DNA of 64,000 bases from an uncultured Photobacterium sp. (GTDB taxonomy: Bacteria; Pseudomonadota; Gammaproteobacteria; Enterobacterales; Vibrionaceae). The DNA is taken from positions 34,623 through 98,622 of the forward strand of contig NZ_CAMRAN010000009.1 of the NCBI RefSeq assembly GCF_947039875.1, in the 5' to 3' direction. This document shows, in pieces, positions 7,793 through 16,175 of the stretch. The stretch's first letter is position 1. Every line of letters begins with the position of its first letter. The position numbers were made by a program, and so were the translations under genes. The notes beneath the pieces are model-generated. The model saw only the letters and a program-made list of their open reading frames with translations. It made no database searches and was not told where the DNA came from.

Positions 7793-7847
7793 TGTTAACA
7801 GATAAGGATATGTGTCGCGCAGCCGACACCTATCCGAAGTGTTGGAC
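7793..7847 (+). repeat. attC site, DUF3644 cassette
   Basis: R'' TGTTAAC (7793-7799) and R' GTTGGAC (7841-7847), with the usual AGGATA/TATCC stem. The 13 bases ATTGCTTGTTAAC (7787-7799) are a perfect inverted copy of the cassette's first bases (6554-6566). Confidence 0.88.
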
Positions 7848-8083
7848 AAGCCCGAGCGGCTTTATATAAGTAAATATTGGGAATGTCATGAAAGGTGATG
7901 CTGAAAAGAAGTCGAGCGTTATCCTTGGCGTGAACCAATCAATTTAATTCATTGATTTATAATTAGATCCTCTTTAATTATTACGCGTTAATGCCATTAT
8001 CCTTATTATTTTACGTTTTTATCTGGGTCGAAAAATCCCCGCCAATTGCATGACATGCTGACAGCATGGACAAAAAAAAAGAT
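7848..8083. repeat. Common integron 3' flank, second full copy
   Basis: Near-identical to 5245-5499, pointing to recent duplication. No gene seen. Confidence 0.75.
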
Positions 8084-8229
8084 AGGACAGCCATAAAAGT
8101 GTTAATGGTTCAACGACTGTCATTTTTTAAATAGGGCATAGATGGGACATGATTGTTTTAATGCCGCGAGGGCGATAGGGAGTCTACTTGCCGCGTGTTG
8201 AGTTTTTAAAATAAAGGTATGGCTGTCCT
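8084..8229. repeat. Long REPIN-like unit, 146 bp
   Basis: It begins aggacagccat (8084-8094) and ends tatggctgtcct (8218-8229). Same interior as the unit at 5500. It joins the 3' flank of one module to the attI segment of the next. Confidence 0.75.
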
Positions 8230-8235
8230 ATGCTC

Positions 8236-8360
8236 CTCCATTTTGTGATTACTATCGGGGTTAATAACTAAAAATGTATCTGATTTATAATGATTTTTAT
8301 ATTATTGCGAGATAAATACGGGCACGTGTTCAAAGAACAAATTCGGGCAAGTTGTTAAGC
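8236..8360 (+). other. attI-like integron site, copy 3
   Basis: 'ttttgtgattactatcgggg', 'tgatttataatg', then 'ttcaaa'-type core and 'caagttGTTAAGC' with the perfect GTTRRRY heptamer at 8354-8360. It lacks the 16-base duplication of copies 1, 2 and 5. Confidence 0.72.
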
Positions 8361-8397
8361 GCTAAGGCTCAAATTTATATTTATAGGTAATTCCCTT

Positions 8398-9243
8398 ATG
8401 ATACTGACATCTTTAATTGATAATACAAGATTGAATAATCGAACTGACCTAGCGATAGAAAGAGGGTTATCTATTCATGCAAGCACAATGGGAAAAAGTA
8501 TATTATTTGACGCTGGAAGCAGCGAAGCTTTCTGTGATAATGCTACTTTATTGAATGTTGATATTAACAATGTAGACGCAGCTGTTATTTCACATCGTCA
8601 TCATGATCATTGTAACGGGGTTACTTACTTTTTAGATCGTAACTTGAAAGCTCCAGTGTATTTTCGTGAATGCGAAGAAACCAATTATTTATTCAAAACA
8701 TTTGGCTTTAAAAGCAATGTTGGCATAAATAAACAGTTATTGACCAAAGGTGCTAGTCGACTAATCTTTATTAATCAAATGACTGAAATATCTCCTAATA
8801 TTTTCATCATTACTGATTTAAGTAATAAATATGCTAAACCAAAAGGTAATCAATATCTTTTTACTGAATCTGATGGTTGTTGCAAACCTGATAGCTTCGA
8901 TCATGAATTATTACTCGTCGTAAAAGAAAATGACGGGCTTATCGTATTTACTGGCTGTGCTCATAGTGGTGTTCTGAATATGATAGATACTGCAATTAGT
9001 CACTTCCCAAAGACAAAAATCAAAGCGGTTGTTGGTGGTTTTCACTTGGTCGGATTACCATTATTTAATAGTATTGGTGGAACTAAAAAGCAGATCGAAG
9101 AAATTGGTGAATCTATCTTAAATTATCCAATAGATAAGTTGTATACAGGTCACTGCACAGGAATGAAAGCCTATCATATTCTAAAAGGCGTGCTTGGCGA
9201 TCGCTTAGAATATTTCCCAACCGGTCGTAGTATTACGATCTAA
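8398..9243 (+). CDS. Metallo-beta-lactamase-fold hydrolase (cassette gene)
   Basis: 281 residues, with AGGTAA upstream of the ATG. Metal ligands are visible in order: HRHHDH (HxHxDH) within VISHRHHDHCNG, the His of GCAHSGV, and later GGFHLVG and TGHCTG. Spacing and the early 'LIDN...GLSIHAS...ILFDAGSS' resemble the MJ0301-like, dihydropterin-aminobenzene-phosphate-synthase-related branch of the MBL fold. The substrate is unknown. It is the only gene between attI copy 3 and its attC. Confidence 0.85.
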   Translation: MILTSLIDNTRLNNRTDLAIERGLSIHASTMGKSILFDAGSSEAFCDNATLLNVDINNVDAAVISHRHHDHCNGVTYFLDRNLKAPVYFRECEETNYLFKTFGFKSNVGINKQLLTKGASRLIFINQMTEISPNIFIITDLSNKYAKPKGNQYLFTESDGCCKPDSFDHELLLVVKENDGLIVFTGCAHSGVLNMIDTAISHFPKTKIKAVVGGFHLVGLPLFNSIGGTKKQIEEIGESILNYPIDKLYTGHCTGMKAYHILKGVLGDRLEYFPTGRSITI

Positions 9244-9255
9244 CGTTGGAAGCGC

Positions 9256-9310
9256 AGTTAACAAATAAGAATATGTGTCGCGCAGTCGACACCTATTCGA
9301 AGTGTTAGAT
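9256..9310 (+). repeat. attC site, MBL cassette
   Basis: R'' AGTTAAC (9256-9262) and R' GTTAGAT (9304-9310). The stem has diverged slightly (aagaatatgtgtcg / cgacacctattc). R' still fits GTTRRRY. Confidence 0.8.
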
Positions 9311-9360
9311 AAGCCCAAGCCGCTTTATATAAGTAAATATTTCGAATGTCAGAACAAAAA

Positions 9361-9622
9361 CATAGGACACCCATAACTTTCGTAATCCATTACGATCAAT
9401 TCTGACTGTGCTCCATGAATGGGTTTTAATCAGTTGAGCAAAGTATCGTTTGAGATCATCAGTGGTTAACGTATCAGGTGATTTATCTAAATGGTGAGTA
9501 ATGCGACGAAGTGCATGACTATAACCATCAATAGTAGCTGGACGTTTACCTTGTAAAGTTAGGTGGGTAACATGTTGTTCATAAAGATAATCTGAACGTT
9601 GCTGTTGTTCGTTATTCATCAT
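9361..9622 (-). pseudogene. Tyrosine recombinase N-terminal fragment ending in a REP
   Basis: From the ATG at 9622, about 80 residues read as the SAM-like N-terminal domain of a phage-type integrase: 'YLYEQHVTHLTLQGKRPATI', 'HALRRITHHL', 'TTDDLKRYFAQL', 'HSWSTVRIDRNGLR'. The reading then runs into a degenerate REP (ataggacacccataac, 9361-9376) and on into the attC flank, so the catalytic domain is gone. The source may be a recombinase linked to an IS91-like element; that attribution is from memory of similar proteins and is uncertain. Confidence 0.7.
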
Positions 9623-9801
9623 AAATACTCCATTATAAGGAGTATTTAAGGTAGCTTAATCGCTGTTTGCTTTACTCTGCCGCGTAGCGGTTTCGTTCAA
9701 CAAAGCAATCAACACGATGCTATTTACATTCGGCATTCGCGATTTAGAGTATAATTGGTTTGGAAAGTCGGTCTTTCGCACGTGTTATTGCGGCGTTAAC
9801 T
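9623..9801. other. Non-coding lead-in to the Fic cassette
   Basis: No gene. The end, 'ggcGTTAACT' at 9795-9801, is the expected first base set of the Fic cassette, since it mirrors AGTTAAC before the attC at 10937. I see no clear attI copy here. The preceding sequence may be the decayed attC of a lost cassette or of the inserted recombinase element. Confidence 0.45.
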
Positions 9802-9891
9802 GCTTCTTTGTTAATTTAGCTTTCAAATATGGTAATCATTCCCTTTGAGTTGTAAACTAATATTATTTCCGCATAAATGTGCGAGTTAAGC

Positions 9892-10347
9892 ATGAAATAC
9901 GAATTATTAGTTTTAGCTGCAATGACACGATTAGAATCTCCAAATACTCAAGCTATCGTAGCTGCAACTGGTATTTCTGAACGTAAAGTACAATCCGTAG
10001 TTAATTCATTAATTGAAAATTTAGGCTTAAACATTCAAAGAGAGCGCCAGGGCCGAACCTTCCGTTTTTCTATTAATAGCTGGGGTGTTTTTGAATCAGG
10101 GAAAGCGATCCAGTCTCAACTTAATGATATTGATTTAGTTATGCCAAGTAATTCAATGCTTTCTTCTTACGAAGAAAAGCATGCCTATTTCGAGCAAGTT
10201 AAAATGGATAACTTTAAAGAAAGTATGCGTTTAGAAGGGCATGATGTTGCTAGTAATTTCGATTTATCACTCGACAGAGAGCAACAACGTCAAATTTTGT
10301 TAAACAAATACTCAAACGTAAATTCGTTAGAGGCGCTCAATGGCTGA
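9892..10347 (+). CDS. Class I Fic antitoxin with winged-helix domain
   Basis: 151 residues from ATG 9892; an ATG 15 bases upstream is also open. The N-terminal half looks like a winged helix (VAATGISERKVQSVVNSL). The C-terminal part holds the inhibitory motif S-x3-E-G (SMRLEG, residues 111-116) that blocks the ATP site of partner Fic proteins in VbhA-type antitoxins. The gene overlaps the fic gene by 8 bases. A DNA-binding domain suggests it also represses its own operon. Confidence 0.75.
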   Translation: MKYELLVLAAMTRLESPNTQAIVAATGISERKVQSVVNSLIENLGLNIQRERQGRTFRFSINSWGVFESGKAIQSQLNDIDLVMPSNSMLSSYEEKHAYFEQVKMDNFKESMRLEGHDVASNFDLSLDREQQRQILLNKYSNVNSLEALNG

Positions 10348-10942
10348 TAAATATGGCACAACACAAGATCCTTATACTTACGAAAATAGTACGGTTCTTG
10401 TTAATAAGCTAAATATCAACAATGAAGCGGTATTAGAGGCTGCAGAACGTGATTTAACAACGTTAGCTGCAATGTATATAGAATTTCAATTACCTCCTTA
10501 CGATTTCAGCTATCTGCGTTCAATTCATCATATGTTATTCTCCGATCTATTTGAATGGGCTGGCGAGTTAAGAACGATTGATATTTCAAAGGGAAATACA
10601 CGTTTCTGTAATGTAGCTAGGATTGAAAAAGAAGCAAATAATCTATTTTTAATGTTAGAAAAAGATAAGTATTTAGTAGATCTACCATACGATGAATTTC
10701 TTACTAAGTTAGCTGAGTATTATTGCGATATTAATGTTTTACATCCATTCCGTGAAGGAAATGGTCGTGCCCAACGTTTGTTGTTTGAGCATATTGCAAT
10801 CAACTGTGGTTACAATATTAATTTTTCAGGCATTACTTCTGAGCAGTGGGTAGCCGCAAATATCCATGGTTATCATTGTAATTATGTGCCAATGAAAGAG
10901 CTGTTTTCTGTTTGTGTAATTAAAGCTGAAAAGCGCAGTTAA
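10340..10942 (+). CDS. fic: Fic domain AMP-transferase-type toxin
   Basis: 200 residues with the full Fic active loop LHPFREGNGRAQR (His 135), as in enzymes that transfer AMP to hydroxyl side chains. The upstream flap region (GELRTIDISKGNTRFC) is present. Together with the overlapping antitoxin it forms a class I Fic toxin-antitoxin pair. Its TAA stop (10940-10942) lies inside the R'' box of attC, so the coding end and recombination site are fused. The target protein is unknown. Confidence 0.92.
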   Translation: MADKYGTTQDPYTYENSTVLVNKLNINNEAVLEAAERDLTTLAAMYIEFQLPPYDFSYLRSIHHMLFSDLFEWAGELRTIDISKGNTRFCNVARIEKEANNLFLMLEKDKYLVDLPYDEFLTKLAEYYCDINVLHPFREGNGRAQRLLFEHIAINCGYNINFSGITSEQWVAANIHGYHCNYVPMKELFSVCVIKAEKRS

Positions 10943-10991
10943 CAAATAAGGATATGTGTCGCGTAGCCGACACCTATTCGAAGTGTTGGAC
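10937..10991 (+). repeat. attC site, Fic cassette
   Basis: R'' AGTTAAC (10937-10943) and R' GTTGGAC (10985-10991), stem GGATA/TATTC. It is followed by about 150 bases of the common 3' flank. Confidence 0.83.
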
Positions 10992-11151
10992 AAGCCCAAG
11001 CAGCTTCATATAAGTAAATATTGCGAATGTCATGAAGGGTGGTGCTGAAAAGAAGTCGAGCGTTATCCTTGGCGTGAACCAATCAATTTAATTCATTGAT
11101 TTATAATTAGATCCTCTTTAATTATTATGCGTTAATGCCATCGAAGAAATA

Positions 11152-11191
11152 TAGGACAGCCATAAAAGTATGTAAACATATGGCTGTCCTG
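11152..11191. repeat. Short REPIN closing the first integron block
   Basis: Arms taggacagccat and atggctgtcctg around a short A/T loop. To its right normal chromosomal genes resume. Confidence 0.8.
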
Positions 11192-11234
11192 TCTTTGGCT
11201 TGATAGAGAAAATGGCGGTCTTAATTAACCACTA

Positions 11235-12278
11235 TCACCATTTATCAATAGTAAGTGTCTTGCCTTGGCGGCTACTTTCCATTGCGAGTGCAATCAGCTT
11301 GATATTCCATAACGCGTCTGTTGCGGTTACTGGTGGCGCTGTATTGGTGTTAATCGCTAATGCAAGTTCTTGAAAATATTGTTGATAGCAACCAGACTCA
11401 GTTGTAATGGTTTCGCTACCATCTGCATTATAGAAACGACCATATTGCTCAGGTGTTTCGTCTGCCCATTGTGGTTTGTTAGGTAAAACGCCTGCAATTA
11501 AACACGCTTCTTGTGGATCTAAGCCGTATTTCTCATAGCTTCCTTGCGTGCCTTTTAGCGTAAAACGTTTGTTTGGGCCAGCACTGAATAAATCACCATG
11601 TAAGGTCGCTAAATGATTAGGGTAGTGCAGAACAATATTGAAGTAATCGACATTTGTTGAACCTTCACGCATGATTTCGCATTGTGCGGTAATCGCATCA
11701 GGAATACCAAATAGTACCAGTGCTTGATCGATAAGGTGCGAGCCTAAATCAAACAAAAGCCCACCGCCATTGGTGGCTTGTTCACGCCAACGTTGACGAA
11801 CTTCTGGTCGAAAACGATCGAAATGAGATTCAAAATGCTTTAACTCACCACAACGTTTTTTTTCAATCATCTTTTTAATTGTTAAGAAGTCACCATCCCA
11901 ACGGCGATTGTGATACACGCTCAAGATTCGGTCTTTCTCTGCGGCAAGGGCAATTAATGCTTCACCATCGGCAATATTGGTTACAAATGGTTTTTCTATG
12001 ATGACGTGCTTACCGTTTTCAAGTGCTTGTTTAGCAAGTTCAAAATGCACGTCATTAGGGGCTGTGATAATGACAAGCTCAGCATCAGAGTGGTTCAATA
12101 AATCTTGCGCAGATTCATAGTGCTGCACATTGGGCCAATCATGATTGACTGCTTCTCGATTACGGGTGCTTACCGCTGTAAATTCAAATTCTGGTGAGGT
12201 GGTAATAAAGGGAATATGAAAGGTTTTTGCTGAAAAACCGTAGCCAATAATAGCGGTTTTGATGGAAGAAAAGGTCAT
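11235..12278 (-). CDS. Gfo/Idh/MocA-family oxidoreductase
   Basis: 347 residues from ATG 12278, chosen because GAGAG lies 8 bases upstream; a GTG at 12287 is also in frame. The Rossmann start (AIIGYGFSAKTFHIPFI), the EKPF motif (VIIEKPFVTN) with the likely catalytic-region Lys, and 'NRRWDGDF' are seen. Overall it resembles YdgJ of enteric bacteria. It probably oxidises or reduces a sugar or polyol with NAD(P); the substrate is not known. Confidence 0.88.
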   Translation of the reverse strand: MTFSSIKTAIIGYGFSAKTFHIPFITTSPEFEFTAVSTRNREAVNHDWPNVQHYESAQDLLNHSDAELVIITAPNDVHFELAKQALENGKHVIIEKPFVTNIADGEALIALAAEKDRILSVYHNRRWDGDFLTIKKMIEKKRCGELKHFESHFDRFRPEVRQRWREQATNGGGLLFDLGSHLIDQALVLFGIPDAITAQCEIMREGSTNVDYFNIVLHYPNHLATLHGDLFSAGPNKRFTLKGTQGSYEKYGLDPQEACLIAGVLPNKPQWADETPEQYGRFYNADGSETITTESGCYQQYFQELALAINTNTAPPVTATDALWNIKLIALAMESSRQGKTLTIDKW

Positions 12279-12318
12279 AATAGTCACTCTCAGTTGTTGG
12301 ATAAAAGCTGCTAGTTAT

Positions 12319-13170
12319 TTAACCAACCATAATATCCGTTGTTTTAATTATGTTGACACCTAAAGCCATCATTTTTTCAACAAAAGCTTGTGCTTGTTGT
12401 TCAAAGCCAGCAACAGAGCTGGTGGTATCAATAAGGAGGGTTATTTTTTTAATGTCAGCAAGTGGTAGCTTATCGACCATTTGTTCAATGGTACTGGCGA
12501 CGCAGTGAGATAGAGCTTGTCCTGAGATAAAGACGCGATCACTCTGTACGACTAATGCTGTTAGTTGGGGATCAAACTTGGTCTTTATATCATCGTGCAG
12601 TGGGTATTCAGCTTCACAACCACCATAGTGCTCAGTATGTGGGTTTTCACCTTTAGATATAGTGTGATGTAAAAGCGTGGTCTGTTTTTCCCAAGCATCA
12701 ATAGCTGTCTGAATTGGGGCAACAATGGTATGTCCTACTGAATCGATAACACAGTGTGTTGGCCAAATAATCAGGCTATATTTACCTGTTTGCTCAAGGG
12801 ATTGAGTATATTCAAGTACGTGATCAAGTAGCTCTAAATTGGTCGGTTGCCATAAGCCATCGACAATATTCTGATGACTAATAAGTGTAAATGGCACAGG
12901 ATGTTGACCTTGTTTATTCTGCCAATAAATCGCGTGAGCAATATCGTATTCATGGTGGCTATCAAGGGTTACAACGATATTGTTGATTTTATTTTGTTGA
13001 TTATTAATAAATGTAGCAAGTTGTTGAGCATCTTCCCATGAATGAGGAACAGGAAGAGAAGGAGAGATCGTATTTGGTGGTACACCTAAAGTGAGTTGCT
13101 CATATAATGGAACATCATAAAAGTCGTATTGAGGATCAATGATAAGTAATGATGTTATTGTTTGATGCAT
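12319..13170 (-). CDS. Cysteine hydrolase, isochorismatase/nicotinamidase-like
   Basis: 283 residues. N-terminal LLIIDPQYDF provides the catalytic Asp, VTLDSHHEYDIAH the metal/substrate region, and 'ISGQALSHCVASTIEQM' the cysteine nucleophile. A central insertion (WPTHCVIDSVGH, GENPHTEHYGGCEAEYP) makes it longer than a plain nicotinamidase. Substrate unknown. It lies upstream of, and in the same direction as, the oxidoreductase, with a 40-base gap, so the two may be cotranscribed. Confidence 0.78.
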   Translation of the reverse strand: MHQTITSLLIIDPQYDFYDVPLYEQLTLGVPPNTISPSLPVPHSWEDAQQLATFINNQQNKINNIVVTLDSHHEYDIAHAIYWQNKQGQHPVPFTLISHQNIVDGLWQPTNLELLDHVLEYTQSLEQTGKYSLIIWPTHCVIDSVGHTIVAPIQTAIDAWEKQTTLLHHTISKGENPHTEHYGGCEAEYPLHDDIKTKFDPQLTALVVQSDRVFISGQALSHCVASTIEQMVDKLPLADIKKITLLIDTTSSVAGFEQQAQAFVEKMMALGVNIIKTTDIMVG

Positions 13171-13315
13171 TGCATACTCCTTTATATTTTGGCTTTGAGG
13201 TATTTATATGAATCTAGTGACATTATGGTAAAAAGTTGAATAAATATACGTGGGTGAACGTTAATTGAAAAGAAATAAGATAACGATCTAAAACATCTTC
13301 AAGAACTAAAGAATT

Positions 13316-13355
13316 GGGACAGCCATAAAAGAAACATTGTATGGGACAGCCAAAA
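13316..13355 (+). repeat. Two direct REP half-sites left of the RAYT
   Basis: tgggacagccataaaa and tgggacagccaaaaca stand 25 bases apart in the same direction. An inverted copy (tatggctgtccc) lies to the right of the transposase, at 14620. Confidence 0.8.
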
Positions 13356-13414
13356 CATTGCAGGCTTTCGATAAGGCACTACACTTAAGCTTCACGTTGC
13401 TTATGGTGAAATAA

Positions 13415-14434
13415 ATGACAGTTTCAAGACGTAAATTGATCGAACCTCAAATTACTCCGTATTATCATATTATTAATCGCTGTGTTCGGCGGGCTTATTT
13501 GTGTGGTGATGACCCGTATAGTGGAAAGAATTACCAACATCGACGTGGCTGGATCGTGAATAAAATCAAGCAATTGTCTGAGGTGTTTTGTATTGATGTT
13601 TGCGCTTATGCTGTCATGAATAACCACTATCATTTAGTCTTAAAGATCGATATACAGCAACAGCAGGCGCTATTACCTCAAGAGATCATTTCCCGCTGGT
13701 TACAGTTATTTAATGGTCATCCTATTGCCGTTGATTTTGTTAATAATGGTGATGTTGGTGCAGATAAGAAACAAGCGTTATCAACATTGGTTGCAGAATG
13801 GCAGTCACGATTAGGTAGTATTAGCTGGTTTATGAGGTGTTTAAATGAAGAAATTGCACGTAAAGCTAATAAAGAAGATGATTGTACTGGTGCTTTTTGG
13901 GAAGGGCGTTTTAAATCTCAAGCGTTGTTAGATGAACAAGCATTACTCTCTTGCATGATGTATGTTGATTTAAATCCGATTCGAGCTGGGTTAACGACAT
14001 CGTTGCAGGACTCTGATTTTACTTCAATTCAACAGCGAATAGCAGAGTGCCATCAAACGTCTATAGCAAAAAAATCAACCTTAAATTCATCATCAATTAA
14101 GTACTCTAAAATTGGATTATTGCCTTTTGTTGGTGCTGAGCATCAGGTTAAACAGGTAGGAATTCAGTTTGATTTTGCTGATTATTTAGATTTGATTGAT
14201 TGGACTGGACGCAGTATTCGCGATGATAAAAAAGGTTTTATTCCAGCCACTCAACCTAAATTGTTACACCAAATGGGTGTTAATGCGGCAGCATGGTTAG
14301 ATAATAGCAATGACTTTATGGAGCTCTATACTAATGTGAGTGGTGAATGGTCGCGAATGTGTTCGTTTCAACAACATTTTGGTGGTCGTTGGTGCAAAGG
14401 TAAGGTTGCGAGTCAAAGATTACACCCTCACTAA
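13415..14434 (+). CDS. REP-associated tyrosine transposase (RAYT)
   Basis: 339 residues of the Y1_Tnp/HUH single-strand transposase superfamily. The opening 'YYHIINRCVRRAYLC' and the HUH motif in AYAVMNNHYHLVLK (His 71, His 73) are typical of RAYTs. A later helix 'ISWFMRCLNEEIARKANK' with 'GAFWEGRFKSQALLD' and 'MMYVDLNPIRAG' completes the signature. It is flanked by REPs of the same family that litter the integron blocks, so it is the likely driver of their spread. The reading frame seems complete. Confidence 0.9.
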   Translation: MTVSRRKLIEPQITPYYHIINRCVRRAYLCGDDPYSGKNYQHRRGWIVNKIKQLSEVFCIDVCAYAVMNNHYHLVLKIDIQQQQALLPQEIISRWLQLFNGHPIAVDFVNNGDVGADKKQALSTLVAEWQSRLGSISWFMRCLNEEIARKANKEDDCTGAFWEGRFKSQALLDEQALLSCMMYVDLNPIRAGLTTSLQDSDFTSIQQRIAECHQTSIAKKSTLNSSSIKYSKIGLLPFVGAEHQVKQVGIQFDFADYLDLIDWTGRSIRDDKKGFIPATQPKLLHQMGVNAAAWLDNSNDFMELYTNVSGEWSRMCSFQQHFGGRWCKGKVASQRLHPH

Positions 14435-14873
14435 AAACCTATTTTTGATAAAAGAAGTTTATCACCACAATAATTATTCATTGTGGAATTTGGCGATCTT
14501 GCTATACAGGAAACCGTGTATTTTTATTGTCGTGTAGTAGATATTTTCATTTTTAAAGCTTTATCTAATACTCTTATCTTGTGATTACTTGGATTTATAG
14601 TGATTTAACTATTTAAAAGATATGGCTGTCCCGTTCTTTTTCTTCTTTTTCTTCTTTTTTTCTTTGTTTGGTATCTTTTTTAGTATTAGATATGAAAGCA
14701 GTTACACTTGTTAATAAATAACATAATTATTTTAATCATACACTTAACGCCATCAGTATGCTAAATGTTACATATAAATCTTAATCGACATAATCTATTA
14801 CATATATAATATTTAACGTGATGCATATTAATATATGATGCCCCCGAATTTTATTTATATTTTTAAGGTCATT
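14435..14873. other. Intergenic region with REP and pyrimidine tract
   Basis: Inverted REP tatggctgtccc at 14620-14632 is followed by a CTT-type pyrimidine run (about 14635-14668). Beyond it is AT-rich DNA with the promoter region of the deacetylase gene. No gene seen. Confidence 0.65.
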
Positions 14874-15980
14874 ATGTTCCGCTTTAAAAACAAACATTTA
14901 GCATGTCTTTTATTAACATCAGTTTCATTCTCTACTTTTGCATCAGTTGATACGAGTAAGCCACAATTTGTTGTTATTAGTATTGATGACGGTGTGAATC
15001 AGGAGATGGAAAAAAGTGTTGCTCAATTGAATAGTTCTATTCCAGTAACATTTTATGTCAATGTTGTGCAGCAAGCTGGTGGGTGGATATATGATGAATC
15101 CATGCTTGATATCGTTTGTGTTAATGATGATGGGTTAACAACGGGTAATCCTCAATGCGTGAGTAATCCTAAATCTATCAATAATCTATACAAAAAAGGA
15201 CATGAGTTTGCTTTACATACTTACTCTCATCCAGCTATTGCATCGGGAAATCAAGGTGAGCCGTTAACACAAGTTCAAATTGAAAATGAGCTAAAAAATA
15301 ATTATAACTTCTTGGTGGCATCAGGGGTTCCTAGCGATAAAATCAAAGGCTTTAGAGCGCCATTTTTAGATACAAATAGCAGTGGTTGGGATCGCGAAAA
15401 TAAGAATGTTTCATTAAGCCATTTACAAGGAATAATGAATCAACTAAATATTAACTATGATTCTTCACTGTCAGCGCCTCCGGAGAAAACGTTACCAAGA
15501 ATGGGGGTTCGCCACTGTACATCAACAGCGGGTGGCTGGGATAACGTACATTGTGATTTTACTCAAAAAGAGCAGTTTAATTGGGAAGATGGTGGTTATC
15601 CTAAATATACCGTAGCGACACAGCCTAAAAGTAATCAATTATTTATGGGCTACAAATACATTAACGGTAAAATTGTAAATGTTATGGATACTGTATTTGG
15701 TGCTTGTAATCAAAGTTGTACTTCAGATGAAGCGAAAAATATTTGGATGGAAAACTTCTTAAATCATTATAATGATGCGTCACGACCACCTTTTGGCATC
15801 TATTTGCATCGTCAGTCGTTATCAATTCCTGCTGAAGTTGCAGGCTTAAATGCATTTATTGATGAAGTTAAATCAACATATCCAAACACTTATTTTGTAA
15901 CGGCAAGTCAGATCAGTGATTATTATAAGATAGGTATTGATCTTACCCATGACCAAATTGAAATGTTTTTGAGTAAATAA
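14874..15980 (+). CDS. Secreted polysaccharide deacetylase family protein
   Basis: 368 residues from ATG 14874, which has AAGG five bases upstream; the longer start at 14835 lacks one. A signal peptide (FKNKHLACLLLTSVSFSTFA) directs export. NodB-homology pieces are visible: 'FVVISIDDGVNQ' (metal Asp), 'HEFALHTYSHP' (two His ligands), 'KGFRAPFLDT' and late 'FGIYLHRQSL'. The layout resembles chitin deacetylase-like proteins, which would suit chitin use by a marine vibrio, but the substrate is inferred. Confidence 0.82.
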   Translation: MFRFKNKHLACLLLTSVSFSTFASVDTSKPQFVVISIDDGVNQEMEKSVAQLNSSIPVTFYVNVVQQAGGWIYDESMLDIVCVNDDGLTTGNPQCVSNPKSINNLYKKGHEFALHTYSHPAIASGNQGEPLTQVQIENELKNNYNFLVASGVPSDKIKGFRAPFLDTNSSGWDRENKNVSLSHLQGIMNQLNINYDSSLSAPPEKTLPRMGVRHCTSTAGGWDNVHCDFTQKEQFNWEDGGYPKYTVATQPKSNQLFMGYKYINGKIVNVMDTVFGACNQSCTSDEAKNIWMENFLNHYNDASRPPFGIYLHRQSLSIPAEVAGLNAFIDEVKSTYPNTYFVTASQISDYYKIGIDLTHDQIEMFLSK

Positions 15981-16006
15981 GACCACTTCTTATTTTATGA
16001 TCTTAT

Positions 16007-16038
16007 GGTGTGTACATATTTGTACTCACCATTTTTTT
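16007..16038 (+). terminator. Rho-independent terminator after deacetylase
   Basis: GGTGTGTAC and GTACTCACC pair around ATATTT and are followed by a run of T. Confidence 0.75.
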
Positions 16039-16175
16039 GATACCTTCGATTAAAATATTGGCAACTCCTAGCATAATATTTATCCTCTTTACATGTTACT
16101 ACTTAGCTGTATGTCAAATATCTAAAATTAATGTAATACTTAGCTTATTGTTATCACCATAAACCTTATAAGCCA

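Noticed and set aside
5190..8360. The ~500-base repeated stretches between genes taken as single very long attC sites
   Set aside because: The first 55 bases alone have a full R''-L''-L'-R' structure, and the far end shows no complementarity to the near end. The rest is flank, REPIN and attI-like DNA.
3000..11200. A CRISPR array, because of regularly recurring repeats
   Set aside because: Repeats are far apart, separated by genes, not uniform spacers, and no cas genes are present.
14340..14537. Frame overlapping the RAYT 3' end as evidence of a frameshifted C-terminus
   Set aside because: The main frame already has a complete RAYT domain and a plausible end; the extra frame shows no transposase motif.
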